From UBA9926 sp023261215 (lineage in GTDB: Bacteria > Pseudomonadota > Gammaproteobacteria > Pseudomonadales > Azotimanducaceae), in the NCBI GenBank assembly GCA_038136035.1, contig JAYPYV010000006.1, positions 1 to 64,000 on the forward strand: a stretch of DNA of 64,000 bases, written 5' to 3'. The notes beneath the pieces were generated by a model. That model was not told the DNA's origin. It did not search any database and saw only the letters and a list, made by a program, of their open reading frames with translations. Position 1 is the first letter of the stretch. The number at the start of each line of letters is the position of its first letter. The position numbers were made by a program, and so were the translations under genes. Below, one piece after another: positions 18,164 through 27,518 of the stretch.

Positions 18164-19300
18164 ATGAATGAAAAGGATGCCAACCGTGGGAGAAGCACAG
18201 TGACAAAGAGTTCTTGGGTATCAATGGCGATCGTGGTCGGCATGGGCCTTTGGTTGTTTTCGGGTGATTTCACAGCCGAGACCGCAGATGCTGCGGAGCC
18301 CTCGCAGCGGTTGGATTCAGTGAGTCAGAAAGTGCTCGTTCAGGGGCTGCAGTCAAAAGCGGCTCAAAGGGCGGTTGAGATCGAGGTGTTAGGAAAGACT
18401 GAAGCAAACCGGCAGGTGTTCGTTAGGGCCGAATTGTCAGGTGCGATTACTGAGGTCAACGCTGAGCGGGGTGAATTCATCGAGGCGGGTGAGGCACTCT
18501 GTAAAATTGCGGTCGACAACCGTGAAGTCCGCGTTCAGGAAGCGGAAGCCGCTTATCAAAGTGCGATGATTGAATATCAGGGGGCTTTGGATCTCAGTGC
18601 GAGTGGCTTGCAGTCCAAAGTGATGCTCGCCAAGCTCAAAGCGGCCGCAGTTCAGGCCAAGTCTTTACTTCAAACGGCAAAGCTTAATTTAGACAAAACG
18701 ATCATTCGAGCGCCGTTTTCCGGATTTGTTGAGGACAGGCAGGTCGAAGTTGGAGATCTGGTAACGCCGGGAACGGCATGTGCATCGATCCTAGAGATCT
18801 CGCCGCTTCTTGTTGTCGGGCAGGTGTCAGAGCGAGAAGTTGCGTTCCTCGAGGAAGGCCAGCATGTGGGCGTCCGCATGGGGCAAGGTGCATCAATGAC
18901 GCCCAAGCTCGAGGGTTTGATTTCTTTTGTAGCCAGAACGCCAGACGCCGCGACGCGGTCCTATCGGGTGGAGGCGCGGCTCGAAAACCTAGGCGGCGCC
19001 TCGAGAGCCGGTCTCACGGCTAAGATGCGCATCCCCGTATCTGAAGCGCTCGCGCATTTGATCTCGCCTGCATCCCTGACGCTGAACGCAGAAGGTGTCT
19101 TGGGCGTGAAGACGGTATCGGAGGCGGGCATGGTTGAATTTGTGCCGGTCAACGCCGTGGGCGAGGACCCTGCAGGACTTTGGGTGACGGGCCTCCCCTC
19201 CGAGGCGACGGTGATCACTGTCGGTCATCAAGAAGTGATTCCTGGACAAGCGGTCGACGTAGAGCTTACGCAAAGCGCTGATTCGGCCCGGCTGATTTAG
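18164..19300 (+). CDS. RND efflux periplasmic adaptor (HlyD/MexH-like membrane fusion protein)
   Basis: About 378 residues. An N-terminal hydrophobic anchor (WVSMAIVVGMGLWLF) is followed by a biotinyl-lipoyl half-motif (AELSGAITEVNAERGEFIEAGE), an alpha-hairpin and the return motif IIRAPFSGFVEDRQVEVGDLV, then the beta-barrel and membrane-proximal domains. It links the inner-membrane pump to an outer-membrane channel. Several starts fit: the ATG at 18164 (AGGAAA upstream), a GTG at 18200 (GGGAGA upstream) and a GTG at 18128. It lies eight bases before the pump gene, so the two form an operon. No outer-membrane factor or regulator is adjacent. Confidence 0.88.
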   Translation: MNEKDANRGRSTVTKSSWVSMAIVVGMGLWLFSGDFTAETADAAEPSQRLDSVSQKVLVQGLQSKAAQRAVEIEVLGKTEANRQVFVRAELSGAITEVNAERGEFIEAGEALCKIAVDNREVRVQEAEAAYQSAMIEYQGALDLSASGLQSKVMLAKLKAAAVQAKSLLQTAKLNLDKTIIRAPFSGFVEDRQVEVGDLVTPGTACASILEISPLLVVGQVSEREVAFLEEGQHVGVRMGQGASMTPKLEGLISFVARTPDAATRSYRVEARLENLGGASRAGLTAKMRIPVSEALAHLISPASLTLNAEGVLGVKTVSEAGMVEFVPVNAVGEDPAGLWVTGLPSEATVITVGHQEVIPGQAVDVELTQSADSARLI

Positions 19301-19308
19301 GTTCGCTC

Positions 19309-22300
19309 ATGAAATTCTTGGACGCGGTGGTGTCCCGTGAGCGCACCGTGCTAACGCTGCTCGTCGGCATTATGCTGGCGGGCATCTCCTCTTATCTGTC
19401 TATTCCTATCGAATCTGATCCAGACGTTTCGGTGCCTGTGATTGTGGTTGTTGTGCCTCACGAGGGCATTTCGCCAGAGGATAGCGAGCGGCTGTTGATA
19501 CGACCGCTCGAACTCGAACTCAAAACGATCGAGGGCATCGAAGAGCTCAACGCCTATGCCGCTGAGGGACAAGGAACCGTCGTTATAGAGTTTGATTCGA
19601 GCTTCGAACCTGACCAAGCCATGACGGATGTCCGGGAGGCGGTGGATCGAGCCAAGATCAAAATGCCCCAGACGGCGGAAGAACCCATTCTGAACGAGAT
19701 TTCCGCTTCTGATTTCCCGATCGTCACGGTCAGCGTCGCTGGCGAAGGGGTCGATGAGCGCACCATCTACCAAAGCGCTGAAGCGTTAAAACGAAAAATT
19801 GAGTCTATCCCAGGGGTGCTCGAAGCCAAGTTGACAGGTGCCCGAGAGGAAGTGCTAGAGGCCATCATCGATCCAGAACAACTGCAGCGGCTCGGTATTT
19901 CAACCGATGAGTTGCTGGGCGCACTCGGAAGAAACAACCGATTAATTGCGGCTGGAAGCGTTGACACGGGTCGCGGGCGTTTTGCGATCAAGATTCCCAG
20001 CGTGATCGACACCGCTGAAGACGTGCTGTCGGTGCCGCTGATTGCTAATGCGGATGGCGTGATCACAGTACGGGATGTGGTAACGCTCCGTCGAACCTTT
20101 AAAGATGCGTCAGGGTTTACCCGGGCTAACGGCGCGCCGGCCATGGCCATCGAGGTCAGTAAACGCAGCGGGACCAGCTTGATCGACGTTGTGGATCGAG
20201 TGAAAGAGGTGGTTGAGTCAGAAAAGCGGCGCTTACCCCAAGCGCTCGCGATCAATTATCTCGCTGATCAGGCACCCGAAACCCGAAGCCAGATCGAGAC
20301 ACTCCAGGGCAATATCTCAACAGCCATGTTTCTCGTGCTCACCGTGGTGGTCGCAGCCGTGGGGGTGCGCTCAGGACTCTTGGTGGCGTTTGGGATTCCG
20401 TTTTCGTTTCTGTTTGCCTTTATCTTTGTTAACGCGCTGGGGTACACCTACAACTTCATGGTCATGTTCGGCATGCTGCTAGGACTGGGCATGCTGATCG
20501 ATGGCGCCATTGTTGTTGTTGAACTCGCAGATCGAAATATGGTGAGTGGGATGCCTGCAGGGCAGGCCTACTTGAACGCGGCGAAGCGGATGTTCTGGCC
20601 CATTATTGCCTCGGTCGGCACGACGCTCGCCGCATTCTTACCATTGATGCTTTGGCCTGGAGTGACCGGGCAGTTTATGCGCTATTTGCCGGTCACCGTG
20701 TTCGCCGTGCTGGCAGGATCGCTGCTGTACGCCCTGATTTTCGCGCCCGTCCTTGGCGGCATTATTCGTCCTAAAACGGAGCGTCGCACGGATCCGCTGA
20801 AAGACGCTCGGGCTGGCATGAACTATGCCGCGCTGCCTGGACTTTTGGGTGTGTACGGTCGGGTCCTCATGCTCGTGACTGGGCGACCGATTGCCGTCCT
20901 GTTTGGAACAGTGGCCGTGCTGTATTTGATTGTCCGCGCCTACGGTGCGTCGGGTCTCGGGGCTCAGTTTTTCGTCGATGTTGAGCCCAGCTTTACGGGT
21001 GTCGCAGTGTCCGCGAAGGGTAACTATTCCGCTGAGGAAATTCGTGATTTGGTGACTGGCGTCGAGCGTCGGGTGATGGATGCTGGCGAGATAGAAAGTA
21101 TCTACACCTCCGCAGGATCAGGGAGCGCCATTTCTGTGGGCAGTGGGAGAAGTGGTGATCAAATTGGCTCGATGTTTATCGAGTTAACCGACCGTCAAAC
21201 CCGAACGCTAGATGGGTGGCGCGTGATTGAGGGGTTCCGAGATGCCATCGCTAGGATGCCAGGGTTGCGTGCAGAAATTCAGGAACAGGAACGGGGCCCG
21301 CCTGTCGGTAAAGACATTCAATTACAACTCCAAGCGGAGGACCTCGGCGTATTGGCCGCTGAGACACGCCGAGTGAGAGCCTACCTAGAAACCCTGCCAA
21401 CCTTGAGAGACGTTGACGATACCGCGCCTGTGCCGGCGATTGAATGGGAGATGAATGTCGATCGCGAGAAAGCGGCCATGATGGGCGCAGACGTCGCGAG
21501 TGTTGGCTCAGCTGTTCAGCTCATGACGAATGGGGTGTTGATTGGGCGATTCAGGCCCGACGATGCGGAAGACGAAATTGACATTCGTTTGCGATATCCA
21601 GAAGACGCGCGCGGTTTTTCGAAACTGGACAGTCTAAGAGTCTCGACTCGAGAGGGCCAAAGCCCGATCAGTAGCTTCGTGACCCGCGAGGCACGCCCGA
21701 AGGTCAGCACGATCTTTCGGCAGGACGGACAGCGGATCATGTATGTGCGAGCGAATGTAGTGCCCGGCGCTTTGGTGGAACAAGAGGTGTCTGCCATCCA
21801 AACCTGGCTCAATCAGACACCGCTTGCCCCCGGCGTTCGAGCCGTATTTCGTGGTGCAAACGAGGAGCAGGCAAAGACCATGCAATTCATCAGCAGCGCC
21901 TTTAGTTTGGCGCTCTTGCTCATGGCATTGCTGCTCGTGACGCAGTTCAATAGTTTTTATCAGACCCTGTTGGTTTTATCGTCGGTACTCATGTCGACTG
22001 TGGGCGTCCTGCTTGGTTTGATGATCACACAGGATCCTTTTAGCGCCATCATGACCGGTGTCGGCATTGTGGCGCTAGCTGGCATCATCGTGAACAACAA
22101 CATCGTGCTGATTGATACGTTTAACGAAGTGCGCGCGTTGCACCCGGGGTGGTCCCTTGCACAGGTGGCCACGCACACCGGTTGTTTGCGACTCAGACCT
22201 GTCTTTTTGACGACGTTCACCACTGGCTTCGGTCTACTGCCGATGGCGATGGGCGTTTCAATTGATTTAATCGGGCGGACGGTCGAGGTGGGCGGTCCGA

Positions 22301-22476
22301 TCGCGTCCTTCTGGACGCAATTGGCGTCAGCCATTGTCTCTGGGCTCAGTTTTGCCACTGTGCTCACTTTGCTCGTCACGCCGGCGATGTTGGCGCTCCC
22401 GGAAGCGCTTCGCAGCGCGCGCCAGCGCTTGCCCTGGCGCCGGCGGCTCCCAGAGGCGGACCCCACCCAAGCCTAA
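19309..22476 (+). CDS. RND efflux transporter permease
   Basis: A 1055-residue AcrB/MexF-type pump subunit with the expected twelve helices and two large periplasmic loops. The proton-relay helix 4 reads GMLIDGAIVVVE. D398 corresponds to AcrB D407, while the position of AcrB D408 is glycine. In helix 10 the AcrB lysine region reads VNNNIVLID. These features occur in RND branches outside the classic multidrug AcrB group, so the substrate (drug, metal, lipid-like molecule) cannot be assigned. It is translated right after its adaptor. Confidence 0.92.
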   Translation: MKFLDAVVSRERTVLTLLVGIMLAGISSYLSIPIESDPDVSVPVIVVVVPHEGISPEDSERLLIRPLELELKTIEGIEELNAYAAEGQGTVVIEFDSSFEPDQAMTDVREAVDRAKIKMPQTAEEPILNEISASDFPIVTVSVAGEGVDERTIYQSAEALKRKIESIPGVLEAKLTGAREEVLEAIIDPEQLQRLGISTDELLGALGRNNRLIAAGSVDTGRGRFAIKIPSVIDTAEDVLSVPLIANADGVITVRDVVTLRRTFKDASGFTRANGAPAMAIEVSKRSGTSLIDVVDRVKEVVESEKRRLPQALAINYLADQAPETRSQIETLQGNISTAMFLVLTVVVAAVGVRSGLLVAFGIPFSFLFAFIFVNALGYTYNFMVMFGMLLGLGMLIDGAIVVVELADRNMVSGMPAGQAYLNAAKRMFWPIIASVGTTLAAFLPLMLWPGVTGQFMRYLPVTVFAVLAGSLLYALIFAPVLGGIIRPKTERRTDPLKDARAGMNYAALPGLLGVYGRVLMLVTGRPIAVLFGTVAVLYLIVRAYGASGLGAQFFVDVEPSFTGVAVSAKGNYSAEEIRDLVTGVERRVMDAGEIESIYTSAGSGSAISVGSGRSGDQIGSMFIELTDRQTRTLDGWRVIEGFRDAIARMPGLRAEIQEQERGPPVGKDIQLQLQAEDLGVLAAETRRVRAYLETLPTLRDVDDTAPVPAIEWEMNVDREKAAMMGADVASVGSAVQLMTNGVLIGRFRPDDAEDEIDIRLRYPEDARGFSKLDSLRVSTREGQSPISSFVTREARPKVSTIFRQDGQRIMYVRANVVPGALVEQEVSAIQTWLNQTPLAPGVRAVFRGANEEQAKTMQFISSAFSLALLLMALLLVTQFNSFYQTLLVLSSVLMSTVGVLLGLMITQDPFSAIMTGVGIVALAGIIVNNNIVLIDTFNEVRALHPGWSLAQVATHTGCLRLRPVFLTTFTTGFGLLPMAMGVSIDLIGRTVEVGGPIASFWTQLASAIVSGLSFATVLTLLVTPAMLALPEALRSARQRLPWRRRLPEADPTQA

Positions 22477-22697
22477 GGTGTGGGATCGAACCCTAGCATC
22501 GCTTCGTACCTATTTGAGTTACCCATTGAAAAGACTTGCGCCCATGGGCCGGGTTGGCAGGTCGGCCTATACTGTGCAGGGTTTCCCCCAGGGGATAACG
22601 CGTAAGCTTGAGATCGATGATTGCGAGCTTAGGATCACATTGAGCGTTGCCCGAGGGCTGGCGACGCGTTTCAAGAGGCCTGTGAGAGGATAGAGCA

Positions 22698-23915
22698 ATG
22701 AAAAATTTTGATGTTGTGGTTTGGGGTGCATCGGGCTTTACAGGCCGCCTTGTCGCTCAGTATTTGGCGGAGACGTACGGCATCGATGGCGAACTTCGGT
22801 GGGCGGTGGCAGGTCGAAGCGAGTCCAAGCTGCAAGACGTTGCTGCGAGCTGTGGCTTTGGTGGGGTCGCTATCCTCATCGCAGACAGCCACGATGAAGC
22901 GGCGATTCGACGCATCGCCGAGCAAACCACGGTCATCTGCTCCACCGTTGGGCCCTACGCGCTGTACGGCAGTCCGCTTGTTAAAATCTGCTCTGAGCTT
23001 GGCGTGCATTACTGTGATCTCACTGGTGAAGTGCAGTGGATGCGAGACATGATCGAGACGTATCACGCCACGGCTGAGGCCTCTGGGGCCAAGATCGTGC
23101 ACACCTGTGGATTTGACAGTGTGCCCTCCGATCTTGGTGTTCATTTCTTGCAGAAGGCGTTTCAGTCGGAATACGAATGCTTCGCTGATACCGTGCACTA
23201 TCGGATGATGCGGGCGAGTGGCGGCGCCAGTGGCGGCACGATTGCGAGCATGCTCAATATGCTCGCTGAAGCCGATAAAAACCCTTCGCTCGTCGACCTT
23301 CTTGCAGACGATTACAGCTTGAACCCCCCCAATAGCCAGCGTGGTCCTGACATGCCAGGCGATGACGTGTTTTTCTTTGATGAAACGTTGCGTCGCTGGG
23401 TTTCACCCTTTGTGATGGCTGCAATTAACACCCGCGTGGTTCGGCGCAGCCATGCTTTGCTCGGCAATCCTTACGGAGCGACCTTTCGCTATCAAGAGGG
23501 CACGGACTGTGGGCCTGGATTTAAAGGCTATGCTCGAGGCCTCGCCGCGTCTTTGCTCGGCAAGTTTGGCATGGGCCTGCTAGGCCTGAGGTGGGCGCGA
23601 CGGATGATCACGCCGCTGTTGCCCAAGCCAGGTGAAGGGCCCGATGAGAAGGCGCGCAACGCAGGGTTTTTTGAAGTTCAGTTACACGGCAGACGGGCTG
23701 CCGACCCGAGCCAACGTCTCACGGTGCAGGTGACCGGGGATCGAGATCCTGGCTATGGGTCCACGGCCAAGATGATTGCCGAAGCGGCTGTCTGTTTGGC
23801 AAAAGACCCGCTGCCCGAGGGCGGTGGAATCTTAACCCCTTCGGTGAGCTTGGGTGATGCGTATGTGGATCGGCTAACGCAAAAAGCAGGTCTCACATTC
23901 ACCGTCCTGGGTTGA
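22698..23915 (+). CDS. Saccharopine dehydrogenase-like NAD(P)-binding oxidoreductase
   Basis: A 405-residue Rossmann-fold protein starting DVVVWGASGFTGRLVAQYL, with VGPYALYGSPLVKICSELG and HYCDLTGE. This is the pattern of the saccharopine-dehydrogenase-like / trans-acting enoyl reductase family (mycobacterial Rv2449c and Rv2953 relatives, animal SCCPDH). Lysine metabolism is unlikely. A role in reducing lipid intermediates is plausible from the family but not shown here. GAGGA precedes the ATG. It appears to be a single-gene unit with about 220 bases of noncoding sequence upstream. Confidence 0.82.
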   Translation: MKNFDVVVWGASGFTGRLVAQYLAETYGIDGELRWAVAGRSESKLQDVAASCGFGGVAILIADSHDEAAIRRIAEQTTVICSTVGPYALYGSPLVKICSELGVHYCDLTGEVQWMRDMIETYHATAEASGAKIVHTCGFDSVPSDLGVHFLQKAFQSEYECFADTVHYRMMRASGGASGGTIASMLNMLAEADKNPSLVDLLADDYSLNPPNSQRGPDMPGDDVFFFDETLRRWVSPFVMAAINTRVVRRSHALLGNPYGATFRYQEGTDCGPGFKGYARGLAASLLGKFGMGLLGLRWARRMITPLLPKPGEGPDEKARNAGFFEVQLHGRRAADPSQRLTVQVTGDRDPGYGSTAKMIAEAAVCLAKDPLPEGGGILTPSVSLGDAYVDRLTQKAGLTFTVLG

Positions 23916-23987
23916 TTGTCAAAAGCCGTTTAGACCCCAGGCGGCTTCGGTTATGATGAGGCTCGTCTCCTAGCGCCGGTTCGTTTC

Positions 23988-26900
23988 ATGACGTCGCCCT
24001 TCGTTCATCTGCGGGTCCACACCGAGTACTCCTTGGTTGATGGTACTGTGCGGGTGAAACCGTTGGTTGAGGCCGTGAACGCAATGGCCATGCCGGCCAT
24101 CGGCGTGACCGATCACAGCAATCTCTTTGCTTTGGTCAAGTTCTATAAGGCGGCCATGGGGATTGGCGTTAAGCCAGTGGTCGGTTGTGACGTGTTTGTG
24201 ACTGACCCCGCAACGAATGAGCCGCCAGAACTTCTGGTGCTTCTCGCTCAAAACGAACTCGGATACCGAAGATTAGGGAAGTTATTGTCCCTCGCATATG
24301 ACTCCCCGAGGCAAGGCGAGCACGTGGTGCTGGATCTCGCGTGGCTAGAGGATGATAGCGAAGGCCTTATTGCGCTCTCTGGTGCGAATGAAGGGGGCGT
24401 CGGGCGAGCGATCGTGAACGGCCATGCGGCGTTGGCGCTGGAGAGGGCACGTCGCTGGTCTGAGATCTTTCCAGATCGATACTATTTAGAAGTGCAACGT
24501 CTTGGCCGACCTCAGGACGAGATTCAGGTGCAGGGTGCGCTTGAGATCGCCAGCCAGCTCGATATTCCATTGGTTGCCACCAACGATGTCCGTTTTCTAC
24601 GCGAAGAGGATTTTGAAGCCCACGAGGTCCGGGTTTGCATCCACGAGGGGCGAACGCTCGATGATCCCCGACGAGTCCAGCGGTATACGCCCGAGCAATA
24701 CCTCAAAACGCCCGAGCAAATGGCGGCGCTCTTCAGTGATTTACCCGAAGCCGTTGAAAACAGCCGACACATTGCCGTTCGATGCTCGCTTGAAATCACC
24801 TTAGGCCAATCCTTTCTGCCCGAGTACCCGGTGCCTGAGGGCATGACCATGGCCAGTTTTCTCGAGGCCACCGCGGCTCGAGGTCTGGATGCTCGGTTAG
24901 AGCAGATCGCAGCAAAGGGTGAAACGGTGGATGCCTCGATGAGGGACCGCTACGAGGCGCGCCTCCAATTCGAATTGGGCGTGATTAATTCGATGGGATT
25001 TCCAGGTTACTTCCTAATCGTGATGGAATTTATTCAGTGGGCCAAAGACCATGATATCCCCGTGGGACCGGGGCGCGGGTCTGGTGCAGGCTCTCTCGTC
25101 GCTTACGCTCTTAAGATCACGGATGTCGATCCTCTAGAGTATGACCTACTGTTCGAACGATTCTTGAATCCCGAGCGGGTTTCACTGCCGGATTTCGATA
25201 TTGATTTTTGCATGGACGGGCGGGATCGCGTCATCCAGCACGTGACTGAGCGTTATGGTGCAGGGGCTGTATCGCAGATCATTACCTTCGGCACGATGGC
25301 GGCTAAGGCTGTGGTGAGGGATGTGGCGAGAGTGCAAGGGAAAGCTTACGGCCTAGCCGACAAGTTATCGAAGTTGATTCCGTTTGAGCCCGGCATGACC
25401 TTGCATAAAGCACTTGAACAAGAACCCCTCCTCGGAGAATTTATCGACTCCAGCGAGGAAGCTCAGGAAATTATGGACATGGCGTTCAGTCTTGAAGGAC
25501 TGTCGCGCAATGTGGGGCGTCATGCAGGGGGTGTCGTCATCGCGCCAACCGTGCTGACAGATTTTTCGCCCACCTATCGAGATAGTCCAGAAAGCGGGCT
25601 CATGACACAGTTCGATATGACCGATGTTGAGCAAGCGGGCCTTGTGAAATTCGATTTTTTGGGTCTCAGGACGTTGACCATCATCGATCAAGCTGTGAAG
25701 AGCATTAATGCGCGACACGCTGCAACCGGAGATCCGCTGGTTGATATCAACGCCCTTGAACTTGAGGATCCTGCGATCTACCAAGACCTTCAAGCGGCAC
25801 GAACCACCGCGGTGTTTCAGCTTGAGTCTCGAGGTATGAAGGACCTGATGAAGCGGGTGAAGCCCAGTCGTTTCGCAGATATCGTTGCTTTGGTGGCGCT
25901 TTTCCGGCCGGGTCCGCTGCAGCTGGCCGACGACTTTATTCGCCGCAAGCATGGCTTAGACGAAGTCGACTACCTGCATCCCTCGTTGCAACCGGTGCTG
26001 GCTGATACCTATGGCGTGATGTTGTATCAGGAACAGGTCATGCAGATCGCGCAGATATTGGCGGGTTACTCGTTGGCCGATGCGGATTTGCTGCGTCGAG
26101 CCATGGGAAAGAAGAAACCGGAGGAGATGGCCAAACAACGAGAGGTGTTCGTTGCTGGAGCGCTTCGTAACGAGGTTGACGAACGCAAGGCTGGGCATAT
26201 CTTTGACTTGATGGAAAAGTTTGCGGGCTATGGATTTAACAAGCCTCACTCCGTCTGCTATGCGCTGTTGGCCTATCAAACGGCATGGTTAAAGCATTAT
26301 CACCCCGCAGATTTCATGGCGGCGGTCATGTCGGCGGATATGCAAAACACCGACAAAATTGTCATCAATATAGAAGAGAGCCGTGAACTCGGTCTTGAAA
26401 TTGCGCCCCCGGATGTGAATGTGGGAGCGTATCGGTTTGTGGCAAGCCGACCAGGCACGGTGGTTTACGGTTTAGGCGCCATCAAGGGCTTGGGCGAGGG
26501 CGCGATTCAGAATCTTGTGGACGAGCGCCTCGCGAGCGGGGTCTACACGGACCTTTTTGATCTTTGTCGGCGGGTGGATACCCGTCGGCTGAATAAGCGG
26601 GCGCTGGAGGCGCTCGTCGGTGCGGGCGCATTGGATTCGCTTGTGAATCAGTCAGCGATCGCGGCGATGAGCGATGCGGATGCCAGAGATCAAAAACGCG
26701 CCCATTTGGACGCTTACTTGGATCAAGCCGTCCAGGTCGCAGAACAAGAGTCGAGGAACGCTGAAACAGGGCTGTCAGATCTGTTTGGGGATATACAAAG
26801 TGGCGCGCAAGATGTTTCGAGTTTCAAGGTGGACGCCAAAGTTCAACCGCTTTCGATGCAAAAGCGCTTGACCCGAGAAAAGGAGGCGCTGGGGCTCTAC

Positions 26901-27518
26901 CTCACAGGGCACCCGATTGATGTTTACCGCAATGAGATGCGGCATCTCGCGGGGACGCGCATTTCAGATCTGCGCCCAAGAGATGGGGAACAACGGTTCG
27001 CTGGTTGGGTGATTGGTCTACGCAGCCTCAAGACGCAACGAGGCAGTATCGTCTTCGTTACCTTGGACGACCGATCGGGACGGATTGAGGTGAGCGTGGC
27101 CAACGATGTCTTGGACCGCCATCGTGACAAATTGGTCAAAGATACCTTGATCATTGTGTCCGGGCAGGTGGCCCAGGACGAATATTCTGGGGGTGTCAGA
27201 GTAAGGGCCAATCAGCTCATGACGCTGACCGAAGCGCGAGGCCGCGCCATTCAAGGGGTGTGTCTGCAGTTGAGCGCTGAGGGGTTTGATGATCAGTGGA
27301 CCGACCAATTGGCTGCCCTTTTGAAGTCTCATCAGGGCGATCCGGCCGCGCTCTGCCCGATCTTTATCGAGTATGAAGCGAAGACTGTCGGCGCGCGGCT
27401 GAGGCTGGGTGACGCCTGGCGCGTGGTGCCCAATGATGATTTGATCGCAGATCTCAGGCAGCGTTTTGGTCGCGATCATGTGCGCCTGGATTATGACTGG
27501 TCGTCTGCAGCCTCATGA
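23988..27518 (+). CDS. dnaE: DNA polymerase III subunit alpha
   Basis: A 1176-residue replicative polymerase. The N-terminal PHP domain starts HLRVHTEYSLVDG. The polymerase active site carries PDFDIDF at about 401-407 (the two catalytic aspartates) after GPGRGSGAGSLVAYAL. A helix-hairpin-helix region and the C-terminal OB fold (RFAGWVIGLRSLKTQRG onward) follow. The length matches DnaE1 (E. coli 1160). Its 3' end overlaps the start of tilS. In related genomes accA usually follows dnaE, but here it is missing. Confidence 0.97.
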   Translation: MTSPFVHLRVHTEYSLVDGTVRVKPLVEAVNAMAMPAIGVTDHSNLFALVKFYKAAMGIGVKPVVGCDVFVTDPATNEPPELLVLLAQNELGYRRLGKLLSLAYDSPRQGEHVVLDLAWLEDDSEGLIALSGANEGGVGRAIVNGHAALALERARRWSEIFPDRYYLEVQRLGRPQDEIQVQGALEIASQLDIPLVATNDVRFLREEDFEAHEVRVCIHEGRTLDDPRRVQRYTPEQYLKTPEQMAALFSDLPEAVENSRHIAVRCSLEITLGQSFLPEYPVPEGMTMASFLEATAARGLDARLEQIAAKGETVDASMRDRYEARLQFELGVINSMGFPGYFLIVMEFIQWAKDHDIPVGPGRGSGAGSLVAYALKITDVDPLEYDLLFERFLNPERVSLPDFDIDFCMDGRDRVIQHVTERYGAGAVSQIITFGTMAAKAVVRDVARVQGKAYGLADKLSKLIPFEPGMTLHKALEQEPLLGEFIDSSEEAQEIMDMAFSLEGLSRNVGRHAGGVVIAPTVLTDFSPTYRDSPESGLMTQFDMTDVEQAGLVKFDFLGLRTLTIIDQAVKSINARHAATGDPLVDINALELEDPAIYQDLQAARTTAVFQLESRGMKDLMKRVKPSRFADIVALVALFRPGPLQLADDFIRRKHGLDEVDYLHPSLQPVLADTYGVMLYQEQVMQIAQILAGYSLADADLLRRAMGKKKPEEMAKQREVFVAGALRNEVDERKAGHIFDLMEKFAGYGFNKPHSVCYALLAYQTAWLKHYHPADFMAAVMSADMQNTDKIVINIEESRELGLEIAPPDVNVGAYRFVASRPGTVVYGLGAIKGLGEGAIQNLVDERLASGVYTDLFDLCRRVDTRRLNKRALEALVGAGALDSLVNQSAIAAMSDADARDQKRAHLDAYLDQAVQVAEQESRNAETGLSDLFGDIQSGAQDVSSFKVDAKVQPLSMQKRLTREKEALGLYLTGHPIDVYRNEMRHLAGTRISDLRPRDGEQRFAGWVIGLRSLKTQRGSIVFVTLDDRSGRIEVSVANDVLDRHRDKLVKDTLIIVSGQVAQDEYSGGVRVRANQLMTLTEARGRAIQGVCLQLSAEGFDDQWTDQLAALLKSHQGDPAALCPIFIEYEAKTVGARLRLGDAWRVVPNDDLIADLRQRFGRDHVRLDYDWSSAAS

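Noticed and set aside
22482..22493. GGGATCGAACCC, which resembles the reverse complement of a tRNA T-arm
   Set aside because: The loop is one base short, and no acceptor, anticodon or D stem can be built around it; the left side runs into the RND pump gene.
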